Positions 45,495 through 54,627 of a stretch of 64,000 nucleotides of DNA are shown piece after piece. The notes below the pieces were generated by a model, which did no database searches, was not told the DNA's origin, and worked only from the letters and a program-made list of their open reading frames with translations. How positions within the stretch are numbered: position 1 is the first letter of the stretch; the number at the start of each line of letters is the position of its first letter. The translations under genes and the position numbers were made by a program. Origin of the DNA: Serratia marcescens (lineage in GTDB: Bacteria > Pseudomonadota > Gammaproteobacteria > Enterobacterales > Enterobacteriaceae); NCBI GenBank assembly GCA_015548865.1, contig JADMXW010000013.1, forward strand, positions 100,434 through 164,433. The letters are read 5' to 3'.

Positions 45495-45720
45495 GCTCCA
45501 GCTCCTGAACTTTGAGTCAGGACTAGATGCTTGTCTCGTTGACCTCGCTCCTCCAGCAACAATCCGGAAAGCGCCTCACCCGTATTCATGGACTTAAAAA
45601 TGGACTTAAAAGTCCCGGATGTTGGCGGTTTCCAGTGGACGTCACTGGAATGAAAAAAGGGCCTTTCGGCCCTGTTTTCAATGGCTTGCAGAATTCGGTG
45701 GAACTCTACAGAACCAAAAT
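45495..45720 (-). promoter_or_regulatory. Integrase promoter and arm region
   Basis: Between the attachment core and the integrase gene are a tandem direct repeat ATGGACTTAAAA (two copies, about 45589-45612) and an inverted repeat TCCAGTG-GACGT-CACTGGA (45631-45649). Such repeats are candidates for integrase arm sites or regulator sites. In excised ICEclc-type circles the promoter driving the integrase can come from the other end of the element; that end is not in the window. Confidence 0.5.
45652..45673 (-). terminator. Terminator downstream of tRNA-Gly inside the ICE end
   Basis: AGGGCC-TTTC-GGCCCT (45658-45673) followed on the minus strand by a run of T. It lies about 50 bases past the tRNA 3' end and so would end the tRNA transcript and shield the integrase gene from it. 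Confidence 0.75.
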
Positions 45721-45796
<76 letters not shown>

Positions 45797-45967
45797 TTAG
45801 GAAGTGTATTTCGATTAGCCGTAACACATTGAATACAATGAACTTATTCAACATCCTGAGCTAACGGGGAGCATTATGTACCAATCATTTCAGGCTGGCA
45901 AGCCCTTTTCAGTGAAAATACGCGCAAGTGGTCATTCCCTGCGCGCCTGTGCACAACGTCAGCGTTC

Positions 45968-46894
45968 TTAATATTCGCGTGAAAAATCGACCTCTCCACG
46001 CAACGAAACGCCTTGAGAATAGCGTTGCAGATTATCCAGAAACAGATCCGCCATCAACGCAGGCACCATCGGCCCCGCAATATGCGGCGTCAGAGTCAAA
46101 TTGGGCGTTAGCCAGAAAGGGTGCTCCGCTGGCAGCGGCTCTTGACGGAAAACATCCAACACTGCACGCGCCAGTTTTCCCTCTCTCAGCGCCGCCACAA
46201 GATCGTTATCCACAACGGATGTACCGCGCCCTACGTTAATAAAGACAACAGAAGGTTTCATATGTGCAAACAGCTCAGCGTCATACAGATTCTGCGTTTT
46301 GGCTGTATCCGGCAGCAGGTTTACCACATAATCAGCTTGCGTCACTTCCTGCGCCAGAGCATCAATACCCGACACGCGCTCAAAACCAGGCAGCGCACGT
46401 GGCGTACTGACTATCCCATGTAACGTCACACCAAACGAACGCAGCATGGCAGCCACCTCAGCACCAATATCACCCGCGCCGACGATCAATAAGGTCTTGC
46501 CCGTCAAAAGCCCAGACAACTGGCGATCCCACACTTGCCGTTGCTGTTGTGCCTGCAACGAAAACAGGCGCTGCTCATGCGCCAACAGGTGTGCCAGTAT
46601 GTATTGTGCAATTGGCTGACCAAATACACCCACTGCACGGCTCAGACGGTAATCCTGCGGGAGATGCGCTGCAAGCAATGGCTTGAAGCCAGCCCAGGTA
46701 GATTGCAGCCATGCCGGACGGTGTCCAGCCGTCAGCAACGATACCGCCCGATCCGGCTCACCAAGCCAAATGTCACAGCGAGCGATGGCGTCTTCACCGT
46801 CATCAGGAAGGCAATAGACCAAACCCGATGCTTTCGTGCTCAACAACGCACGCAATTCCTCAGCCCGGGATTCCAGTAAAAGAATCGCCCCCAT
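45968..46894 (-). CDS. D-2-hydroxyacid dehydrogenase (GhrA-like family)
   Basis: A 308-residue NAD(P)-dependent 2-hydroxyacid dehydrogenase. The nucleotide-binding loop is LLIVGAGDIGAEVA; catalytic residues fit Arg in FINVGRGTSVVDN, Glu in FRQEPLP and His in TPHIAGP. It would reduce glyoxylate/hydroxypyruvate or oxidise D-2-hydroxyacids. Sequence is rather distant from E. coli GhrA, so no symbol is given. The ATG after AGGGGGAGAA was chosen over earlier in-frame ATGs. First gene on the chromosomal side of the ICE. Confidence 0.87.
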   Translation of the reverse strand: MGAILLLESRAEELRALLSTKASGLVYCLPDDGEDAIARCDIWLGEPDRAVSLLTAGHRPAWLQSTWAGFKPLLAAHLPQDYRLSRAVGVFGQPIAQYILAHLLAHEQRLFSLQAQQQRQVWDRQLSGLLTGKTLLIVGAGDIGAEVAAMLRSFGVTLHGIVSTPRALPGFERVSGIDALAQEVTQADYVVNLLPDTAKTQNLYDAELFAHMKPSVVFINVGRGTSVVDNDLVAALREGKLARAVLDVFRQEPLPAEHPFWLTPNLTLTPHIAGPMVPALMADLFLDNLQRYSQGVSLRGEVDFSREY

Positions 46895-47004
46895 TTCTCC
46901 CCCTCGCATCATCAACGGTAGCCATAAAAAACCACAACTACCCTACCCGTAGCGAGAAGCCTCTGGCAACCCTTTCAGCATGCAGGCCCGTTTTCTGACA
47001 GACA

Positions 47005-47319
47005 TCACTCTTCTTCTTGCGATTCATCAATGTGGTTAACCATGTCCAACAACATGGTGGTGACATGGTGATCCGCCACGGTATAAAAAATCTGACGAGA
47101 CCGGCGCTCCCGTTTCACCAATCGCGCTCCGCGTAGCAAACGTAAATGGTGACTCACCAGTGACGGCGAAAGCGCCAGATTTTGCGCAATATCACCGACA
47201 GCATGTGGCCCCGCCAGACAGAAATGCAAAATGCGCAAGCGGGTAGGATCACCCATCAGACGAAACGTTTCTGACAGGATGGTAGTTTCATGCTGAGAAA
47301 GCATGGCATGACGACTCAA
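47005..47319 (-). CDS. ArsR/SmtB-family metal-responsive repressor
   Basis: A 104-residue winged-helix repressor: LMGDPTRLRILHFCLAG, then the recognition helix LALSPSLVSHHLRLLRGARLVKRERRSRQIFY. A C-terminal DHHVTTMLLDMVNH provides histidines and acids for a metal site of the alpha-5 type (zinc sensors SmtB/CzrA). Its start overlaps the stop of the zinc efflux gene by four bases, so it is cotranscribed behind its own target and should repress the pair through the palindrome upstream of zitB. Confidence 0.9.
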   Translation of the reverse strand: MSRHAMLSQHETTILSETFRLMGDPTRLRILHFCLAGPHAVGDIAQNLALSPSLVSHHLRLLRGARLVKRERRSRQIFYTVADHHVTTMLLDMVNHIDESQEEE

Positions 47320-48329
47320 TGTGCGTGCCCTCGCGTAACAGATGTGTCCGTATCATGATGATGAGAATGATCGCCATGATGTTGATGTATTTCCTTGAGT
47401 GGTGACAGGCTGCACGTACATGCCGCCTCATCTTCATCTCCCCAGTCAATTGCAACCGTTGCGTGTTCTACGCTAAAACGGGCATAAAGTTCACGTTCTA
47501 CCTGCCGAACCACCTGACGTACCTCAGCCCCCTCTTTGGCGCGCACATGCAATGTGGCCAGGGTTCTTCCTGAGGTGATCATCCACACGTGCACATGGTG
47601 AATGTCTGCTACCCCCGCTACATTGTCTTTAAGATAGCGCTCAATTTCCTGCGGCATAGCATTGGCTGGTGCGCCTTCCAGCAGAATGTGTAATGACTTT
47701 TTCAACAACGCCCAGGCGCTGCGCAATATTAGCACCGAGACCACCAGCGACAGGATAGGATCAATAGGTGTCCAGCCGGTAAAATAGACCACAACGGCAG
47801 CCGCAATAGCGCCAATAGAGCCAAGCAGATCGCCCATAACATGAAGCGCTGCACCTTTGATATTGACGTGCTCGCTGTCACCGCGCGTCAAAATCCGGAA
47901 CACCACGATATTGACCAACAACCCAACCACTGCCACAACCAGCATTGGTCCCGCCAGCACTTCGTGCGGCTGGCGAAAACGCAGCCACGCCTCGTAAGCT
48001 ATCCAGATGACAATGGCAAATAACGTCAGAGCGTTAATAAAACCGGCAATGACTTCGAAACGCAAATAACCAAACGTGCGTTTGGTATCTGCATTACGGC
48101 GACCAAAACGAAAGGCGGCGTAGGATAGCGCCAATGCCGCTGCGTCAGTCAGCATATGTCCAGCATCCGCCAGCAGCGCCAATGACCCCGAAAGCACGCC
48201 CCCCACAACTTCCACCAGCATAAAGGTAAACGTAATCACAAAAGCAATCAGCACCTTACGCTCATTGGACTGTGTTACCGCCGGCGCATGGTCATGATCG
48301 TGCTCTTGATGATGAGAATGGGACATCAT
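47316..48329 (-). CDS. zitB: CDF-family zinc efflux protein ZitB
   Basis: A 337-residue cation diffusion facilitator with six membrane helices. The N-terminus is His-rich (MMSHSHHQEHDHDHAP), as is the C-terminus (HQHHGDHSHHHDTD). The zinc site in helix II reads LLADAGHMLTDAAALALS, and helix V contains HVMGDLLGSIGA, the HxxxD motif of zinc transporters. Exports zinc from cytoplasm to periplasm by proton antiport. Operon with the downstream ArsR gene and controlled by the upstream operator. Confidence 0.92.
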   Translation of the reverse strand: MMSHSHHQEHDHDHAPAVTQSNERKVLIAFVITFTFMLVEVVGGVLSGSLALLADAGHMLTDAAALALSYAAFRFGRRNADTKRTFGYLRFEVIAGFINALTLFAIVIWIAYEAWLRFRQPHEVLAGPMLVVAVVGLLVNIVVFRILTRGDSEHVNIKGAALHVMGDLLGSIGAIAAAVVVYFTGWTPIDPILSLVVSVLILRSAWALLKKSLHILLEGAPANAMPQEIERYLKDNVAGVADIHHVHVWMITSGRTLATLHVRAKEGAEVRQVVRQVERELYARFSVEHATVAIDWGDEDEAACTCSLSPLKEIHQHHGDHSHHHDTDTSVTRGHAH

Positions 48330-48351
48330 ACCTCTCCTGCCTTCATGGAAC

Positions 48352-48381
48352 TTAATATATGAATATATGTTCATATATTAA
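48352..48381. promoter_or_regulatory. SmtB/ArsR-type operator upstream of zitB
   Basis: TTAATATATGAA - TATATG - TTCATATATTAA is a perfect 12-base inverted repeat with a six-base centre, about 22 bases before the zitB start. The GAA-N6-TTC core with AT-rich flanks is the known operator form of SmtB/CzrA-like zinc sensors. Confidence 0.82.
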
Positions 48382-48466
48382 AAGTCAAGTAGCGCAGATA
48401 GGTTGCTGGCAGTCATACTCGCACTGCTTCGCCGCGCCCTTCTCATGCTAGCCAATTGTGGCTACC

Positions 48467-49462
48467 TCATTTCAATGCGTGTAGCTGTTGATGGATCTCC
48501 GCCAACATGCCATTCGCTCGCTGATATTCAGCCCGCTTTTTGCTGGCCACTTCGTCAAGAGGTTTACGTGCGATGTGCAGCGGCAACTGGCACACACCAT
48601 CAGATCGCAGTTGCCCTCCAACAGAGAGCCAAAATGCATCATAGTCGGCATGAAAGCTGGTTTTCTTTTTACGCCAATAGCGCCAGTTCTGATAAACATG
48701 GGTATGATTTCCCACCGCCACCATGCACTCCACACCCAGCAACTCACCAAGCCCGCAGGCGGTTTCGAGTACCAGCCGTTTTGGAAATAATCCATGGCAA
48801 TCACGCGTCACTTGTGAGATACGCGACTTCTGCTGTTGCAGGTGTCGCGTTGGTCCCTGTAACCCACCGATGAACAGCGCCTTTTTCCCTTCGAACTGCA
48901 TCACCGTCATGGTCATACGCGCCAATGGCATCCCTTCGGTACACAGTTGGAGAGTTATTTCTCCCTCTTTATCCAGTGAAGAGTGGGAACCCAGCAGCAA
49001 TGCGTAAGAATCACCGCTTTTGCCATGGAGATTGATAATCGGGACACCACCGGGTGTGAGCAACAGGCGCCGTAATGTCGGGGGGGCATTTTCCACGACA
49101 TCATAGTGATAGCAAAGCGCAGCCAAGGCATTACGGGCAGAAAAACGGCTTGAAAGGTATGGGCGTTGCAGTTTATCGGGTAATGCCATTTGAGCATACA
49201 GCATCTGTGCCCGTCGAGGATGGCTGGCAATATAGTGTAGCCAGTTCAGCGTCAATACAGGGTGAAGGAGCGTACGCGCCAGGAATTTGAGGCGATAAGA
49301 AGGCTTTAACCAAACGCTCTTCTCATCAGGATGGATATCACCACACAGCAGATGGCTCAGCAACTGCCAGCGGTTCATCGGAGATGATAATTCATCAAAT
49401 ATTGCAAGTGCCATAAAGATAACGGTTTTCATCGGGAACAGACCACTATCTCTATCAGCCAA
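48467..49462 (-). CDS. VirK/YbjX family protein (DUF535)
   Basis: A 331-residue protein with the DUF535 hallmark regions: LKFLARTLLHPVLTLNWL near the N-terminus, GEITLQLCTEGMPLARMTMTV, FIGGLQGP and RDCHGLFPKRLVLE then HVYQNWRYWRKKKTSFHADYDAFW. VirK in Shigella and YbjX in Salmonella affect surface protein function and resistance to cationic peptides; the molecular role is not settled. Monocistronic here, between zitB and ascB. Confidence 0.87.
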   Translation of the reverse strand: MADRDSGLFPMKTVIFMALAIFDELSSPMNRWQLLSHLLCGDIHPDEKSVWLKPSYRLKFLARTLLHPVLTLNWLHYIASHPRRAQMLYAQMALPDKLQRPYLSSRFSARNALAALCYHYDVVENAPPTLRRLLLTPGGVPIINLHGKSGDSYALLLGSHSSLDKEGEITLQLCTEGMPLARMTMTVMQFEGKKALFIGGLQGPTRHLQQQKSRISQVTRDCHGLFPKRLVLETACGLGELLGVECMVAVGNHTHVYQNWRYWRKKKTSFHADYDAFWLSVGGQLRSDGVCQLPLHIARKPLDEVASKKRAEYQRANGMLAEIHQQLHALK

Positions 49463-49615
49463 TGGCTAAACCATGATGCAATAATCTTTCAGGAAGCAAC
49501 CCATCCGCTAATTTGTTGATGATCGGTTTATGAAAAAAGCCGATCTCGGCAGTATTGCCACTGGGATCGACTTTCTTCAGTTTCAGAGACAACGTGCAGG
49601 TGACAGCGCTTTGCG

Positions 49616-51049
<1,434 letters not shown>

Positions 51050-51075
51050 TCACCTTCTTTTTGTACCAATATCAA

Positions 51076-52527
51076 TTAACTAACGCTGGTGGCCTGTACG
51101 GGTTCACTCGCTTTGGCGTTCGCCGGACGCGATTCCTCTTCGGTTTCAGGAATATCCTCAAAGCCGAGAATAAGTGTCAGCACAAACGACAACACCACCG
51201 CCAAAATCATCACAGCCACCACCCACACAATGCTCATCGGGTTGGCCGGATCGAAAAACTGCACGCTGGTAAACAGCCCGGGAGACGCCATCGAGTGACT
51301 GGCAAGGCCGCCAATTCCGGCTACCGCGCCACAGATAAAGCCGCTGATCAGGCTTGCAATCAGAGGACGCTTCAACCGCACTGCCACACCGTAAAGTGCA
51401 GGTTCAGAGATCCCGGCCACAATGGCGGATGCTGCCGCCGCCAACGCCGTCTGGCGTAACTCGCGGTTTTTGGTACGGAACGCTACCGCCAGCGAGGAGC
51501 CGCCGAGTGAAAGATTGGCACCAATTTCTGAAGGCATCACCATGCCCTCTTTACCCGTTTCAGCGATGGTTTGAATGATGGTCGGGGTAAATACCCGATG
51601 CATACCCGTCATCACCAGCAGTGGCCACAGCGCACCCATAATGGCCACCGACAACCATCCCAGATAGCCATGGATGGTATAGACGATGGAAGAGATGCCG
51701 CTACCGATCCAGATCCCCAGTGGGCCGATAATCACAATGGCGATCGGCGCAGAAACCAGCACGATCAGCATCGGTTTCAGGAAGTTTTTCGTCACCGCTG
51801 GCGTAATGCGGTCGATGCCTTTTTCGATGTAAGACAGGATCCAGGTCATGCACAGCGCCGGGATAACCGTATAGGTATATTTCACCGCCGTCACGGGGAT
51901 AAAAGCCAGCTCTACCACTTGCCCTTGCGCCGCTTTCGCCATCAGATCAATAAAGTTGGGATGCACTAGCACACCCGCAATGGCAATAGCCAGCGACATG
52001 TTGGTTTTGAATTTAAGTGCCGCGGAGGCCGCTACCATGATAGGCAAAAAGAAGAACGCACCGTCACCGATCACATTCAGGATAACCAATGTCGAAGAAC
52101 CTTTCTCGAACACACCGAACATGTCCAGGATCATCGCCAGCAGTTTCACCATTGAACCGCCGATAATCGCCGGGATCAGCGGCGACATGGTGCCAATCAG
52201 CGCATCCAAAATACCTGCGCCAATACTCTTCAACGTTATTTTGCGTTTGACCGAAGTCTGGGTACCCAACGCACCCGCCGGGCCGAGTTTCAATACTTCC
52301 TGATAGGCTTTGGCAACGTTGTTTCCGATGATCACCTGGCATTGCGTTTCTGTGTTTACCACACCCATCACGCCACTGATAGCCTTGAGCGCAGGGTTAT
52401 CTACCTGCGTTTTATCTTTTACCACAAAGCGCAAGCGCGTCATGCAGTGTGTCACCGCATCAATGTTTTCCAGTCCCCCCAGCGCATCCACAATAGCGCG
52501 AGAGACAGTTTCATAATTCTTAGACAT
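51076..52527 (-). CDS. ascF: PTS beta-glucoside transporter AscF, EIIBC
   Basis: A 483-residue PTS permease. The EIIB domain carries the phosphorylated cysteine in VTHCMTRLRF; the EIIC domain has about eight to ten hydrophobic helices (TVIPALCMTWILSYIEKGI and others). No EIIA domain is present, so EIIA-Glc (Crr) or another EIIA must donate phosphate, as for E. coli AscF. The ATG before SKNYETVSRAI was preferred to the longer frame because it begins the conserved EIIB domain. Forms an operon with ascB. Confidence 0.92.
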   Translation of the reverse strand: MSKNYETVSRAIVDALGGLENIDAVTHCMTRLRFVVKDKTQVDNPALKAISGVMGVVNTETQCQVIIGNNVAKAYQEVLKLGPAGALGTQTSVKRKITLKSIGAGILDALIGTMSPLIPAIIGGSMVKLLAMILDMFGVFEKGSSTLVILNVIGDGAFFFLPIMVAASAALKFKTNMSLAIAIAGVLVHPNFIDLMAKAAQGQVVELAFIPVTAVKYTYTVIPALCMTWILSYIEKGIDRITPAVTKNFLKPMLIVLVSAPIAIVIIGPLGIWIGSGISSIVYTIHGYLGWLSVAIMGALWPLLVMTGMHRVFTPTIIQTIAETGKEGMVMPSEIGANLSLGGSSLAVAFRTKNRELRQTALAAAASAIVAGISEPALYGVAVRLKRPLIASLISGFICGAVAGIGGLASHSMASPGLFTSVQFFDPANPMSIVWVVAVMILAVVLSFVLTLILGFEDIPETEEESRPANAKASEPVQATSVS

Positions 52528-52571
52528 AGGTTGGTTATCTCTTGGTGTCGGTGCGGAAAAAATCGCCATGG

Positions 52572-52604
52572 GGAACCGGTTCCACAAAATCATGAAACGT
52601 TTCA
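52572..52604. promoter_or_regulatory. LacI/GalR-type operators for ascFB/ascG
   Basis: Two perfect palindromes with a central CG lie 45-80 bases upstream of ascF: GGAACCGGTTCC (52572-52583) and TGAAACGTTTCA (52593-52604). Both have the form bound by LacI/GalR proteins such as AscG. A related half-site, ACCGTTTCAACG, occurs near 52675 closer to ascG. Confidence 0.65.
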
Positions 52605-52753
52605 CAGCACCAAACAAGAGAGAAAAACAATTAATTTTCCCTTTCGTGATAATGATCACTTGTCGTTAACATGACCGTTTCAACGAACTTACTGAAAAGC
52701 AACGGCAAAATGAGTAGACTGTCGAGAGATGACTATTTAGCGGGTAACAGCAC

Positions 52754-53770
52754 ATGACAACCATTCTTGAGGTGGCAAAGAAGGCCGGCGTCGCCAAATC
52801 GACGGTATCACGCGTGTTGTCAGGTAACGGTTACGTCAGCCAGGAAACAAAAGATCGTGTATTCAAAGCGATAGAAGAGAGTGGCTATCGCCCTAATCTG
52901 TTGGCGCGTAACCTCGCAGCGCAGAAATCCCAAACCATTGGGCTGGTAATCACCAATACCTTGTATCACGGTACTTACTTCAGCGAACTGTTGTTTCAAG
53001 CGGCGAAATTGACCGAGGCGCACGGCCGCCAGCTGCTGCTGGTTGACGGAAAACACAGTGCGGAAGAAGAGCGAGCCGCCATACAATTTCTGATCGATTT
53101 ACGCTGCGATGCCATCATCATCTACCCGCGCTTTCTGACGATTGATGAAATGGATCAGATCATCAGTCAGCATAAACAACCCATCATGGTGTTGAACCGT
53201 CGGTTACGGGTGAATGACAGCTACTGTATTTACTCCGATCAGCATGAATCCAGCCGTAATGCCGTCAATCATTTGATAGAAAGGGGCCATCAGGAGATTG
53301 CCTTTGTGACAGGTGCACTCGACTCTCCTACCGGCATGGAACGCCTTGCAGGTTACAAGACAGCGCTAGAACAGCACGGCATTCCCGTGGATGAGCGCCG
53401 TATCATTACCGGTAAGTGGGCACTAGCCAATGGTGTGGAAGCCGTCAATACGCTGCTTGACAACCAGGTCAGTTTCTCAGCGTTGGTCGCCAGTAATGAT
53501 GACATGGCCATTGGTGCGCTAAAGCAGCTCTATACACGCGGTGTACGTGTGCCAGAGCAGGTGTCGGTTATCGGTTTTGATGACTTACCCACAGCAGCAT
53601 TTACCATCCCTTCCCTTTCAAGCGTGAAAATGCCACTGGGCGAAATGATTCAGGAGATCATAAACCGGTTGCTGTCCATGCTGGATGGCGGAACCTTGAG
53701 CCAACGTAAAGCCTATCCGGCATCATTGATCCTGCGTGATTCCGTGACAACAGGACCGTTTTATCGCTAG
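52754..53770 (+). CDS. ascG: LacI-family repressor AscG
   Basis: A 338-residue LacI/GalR repressor. HTH and hinge: TTILEVAKKAGVAKSTVSRVLSGNGYVSQETKDRV, followed by a sugar-binding core (IGLVITNTLYHGTYFSELL ... ALVASNDDMAIGALKQL ... VSVIGFDDLPTAAF). It is divergent from ascFB with the operators between, the same arrangement as in E. coli, and should be released by a beta-glucoside inducer. Confidence 0.93.
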   Translation: MTTILEVAKKAGVAKSTVSRVLSGNGYVSQETKDRVFKAIEESGYRPNLLARNLAAQKSQTIGLVITNTLYHGTYFSELLFQAAKLTEAHGRQLLLVDGKHSAEEERAAIQFLIDLRCDAIIIYPRFLTIDEMDQIISQHKQPIMVLNRRLRVNDSYCIYSDQHESSRNAVNHLIERGHQEIAFVTGALDSPTGMERLAGYKTALEQHGIPVDERRIITGKWALANGVEAVNTLLDNQVSFSALVASNDDMAIGALKQLYTRGVRVPEQVSVIGFDDLPTAAFTIPSLSSVKMPLGEMIQEIINRLLSMLDGGTLSQRKAYPASLILRDSVTTGPFYR

Positions 53771-53838
53771 TTTTTCCACCGACGCTGCGTCATCGATGAG
53801 CGCGGATATTACATTATGATGGTATTATTTAATATTAC

Positions 53839-53965
53839 TATACCCGTCATACTGCAAGTTGCAGGTGCGTTGGCTACGCTCATTCACCCAAATCGCTTAC
53901 TTGAGTAAGCTCATCGGGATTCATTCGCTAGCCGCCTTCCTGCAACTCGAATTATTTATGGTATA
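53839..53965. repeat. ERIC element (127 bp)
   Basis: Exactly 127 bases, starting TATACCCGTCATACTGCAAG and ending in TTTATGGTATA. The centre contains CTTACTTGAGTAAGCTCATC, matching the ERIC core, and the arms (TTGCAGG / CCTGCAA) are complementary. Non-coding imperfect palindrome typical of enterobacteria. Lies between ascG and the darobactin-type cluster. Confidence 0.9.
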
Positions 53966-54166
53966 TCGAAATATTATATATTTACAATTAAAGTTACATT
54001 TAAAATAAGAAGATCGAAATCAAAACGATGCATAAATAAAACCCAAAATAAATTCGATAAGGGTTGACGAAAATTAAATCAATTTTAAAGTGGTGATTGC
54101 ACACCGCAGTGATATGACATCTTCATATCTACCTTAATCATGCCGTATGAAAAAACCGGAGGTTTT
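53966..54166 (+). promoter_or_regulatory. AT-rich promoter region of darA
   Basis: About 200 very AT-rich bases between the ERIC element and the precursor gene. The region should contain the darA promoter. A ribosome site (CGGAGG) lies directly before the ATG of darA. I see no clear operator. Confidence 0.5.
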
Positions 54167-54364
54167 ATGCATGCAATCGCTGATGAAAGAGTAATAGCGC
54201 CGTCAATACAGTTACATGAAAACTTAATGGCGTTAAGCAAAAGTGTAAAAGGAATAATCCCAGGCATTACGACTAAGCAAGTCAATGATATGTTGCAGTT
54301 AACCATTTCCCCAACGGCCCTTGCTTGGAATTGGTCGAAAGGATTCAATTACCAGCCAAAATGA
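54167..54364 (+). CDS. darA: Darobactin-family precursor peptide DarA, core WNWSKGF
   Basis: A 65-residue RiPP precursor. The leader (residues 1-53) is helical and ends in SPTALA. The core at residues 54-60 (54326-54346) is WNWSKGF, followed by a five-residue tail NYQPK. Darobactin A is WNWSKSF, cross-linked W1-W3 (ether) and W3-K5 (C-C) by the radical-SAM enzyme DarE; those three residues are all present, and only position 6 differs (Ser to Gly). Mature darobactins block BamA in the outer membrane of Gram-negative bacteria. The ATG with CGGAGG four bases upstream is taken as start; an upstream in-frame ATG (54140) has no such site. Gene order darABCD-(E) confirms the identity. Confidence 0.93.
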   Translation: MHAIADERVIAPSIQLHENLMALSKSVKGIIPGITTKQVNDMLQLTISPTALAWNWSKGFNYQPK

Positions 54365-54382
54365 TGTAGTGGTCCCTTATCG

Positions 54383-54535
54383 CCTAAATAATTTGAGTTG
54401 CATGAAGGTGGCAAGGAAGTGACAAATCTGTCTGAAACAGATTTGAACAACGCCTGTGCTGGTCCGTAGGATGAATATCAAGGATGAGATTCATTCATCC
54501 CGATGAGCATATTCTAATAAGTAATTTGGATAACA
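54383..54535. repeat. ERIC-arm-containing intergenic repeat between darA and darB
   Basis: It begins with CCTAAATAATTTGAGTTGCA followed by TGAAGGTGGCAAGGAAGTGA, which is one ERIC arm, but then diverges into a hairpin (AAATCTG-TCTGAAA-CAGATTT) and a second inverted region (GATGAAT ... ATTCATTCATC). This is a composite or decayed member of the enterobacterial intergenic repeats. Transcription from darA into darB must pass through it; it may act as a partial terminator or processing site. The right border is approximate. Confidence 0.55.
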
Positions 54536-54627
54536 ACCTGCCAGGTACCGATTTAAATATTGTTTAGTGGCTTCATATTTCACACAAACACCTTAATACT
54601 TCAACTTTACGCTGGAATCCGTTGCCG

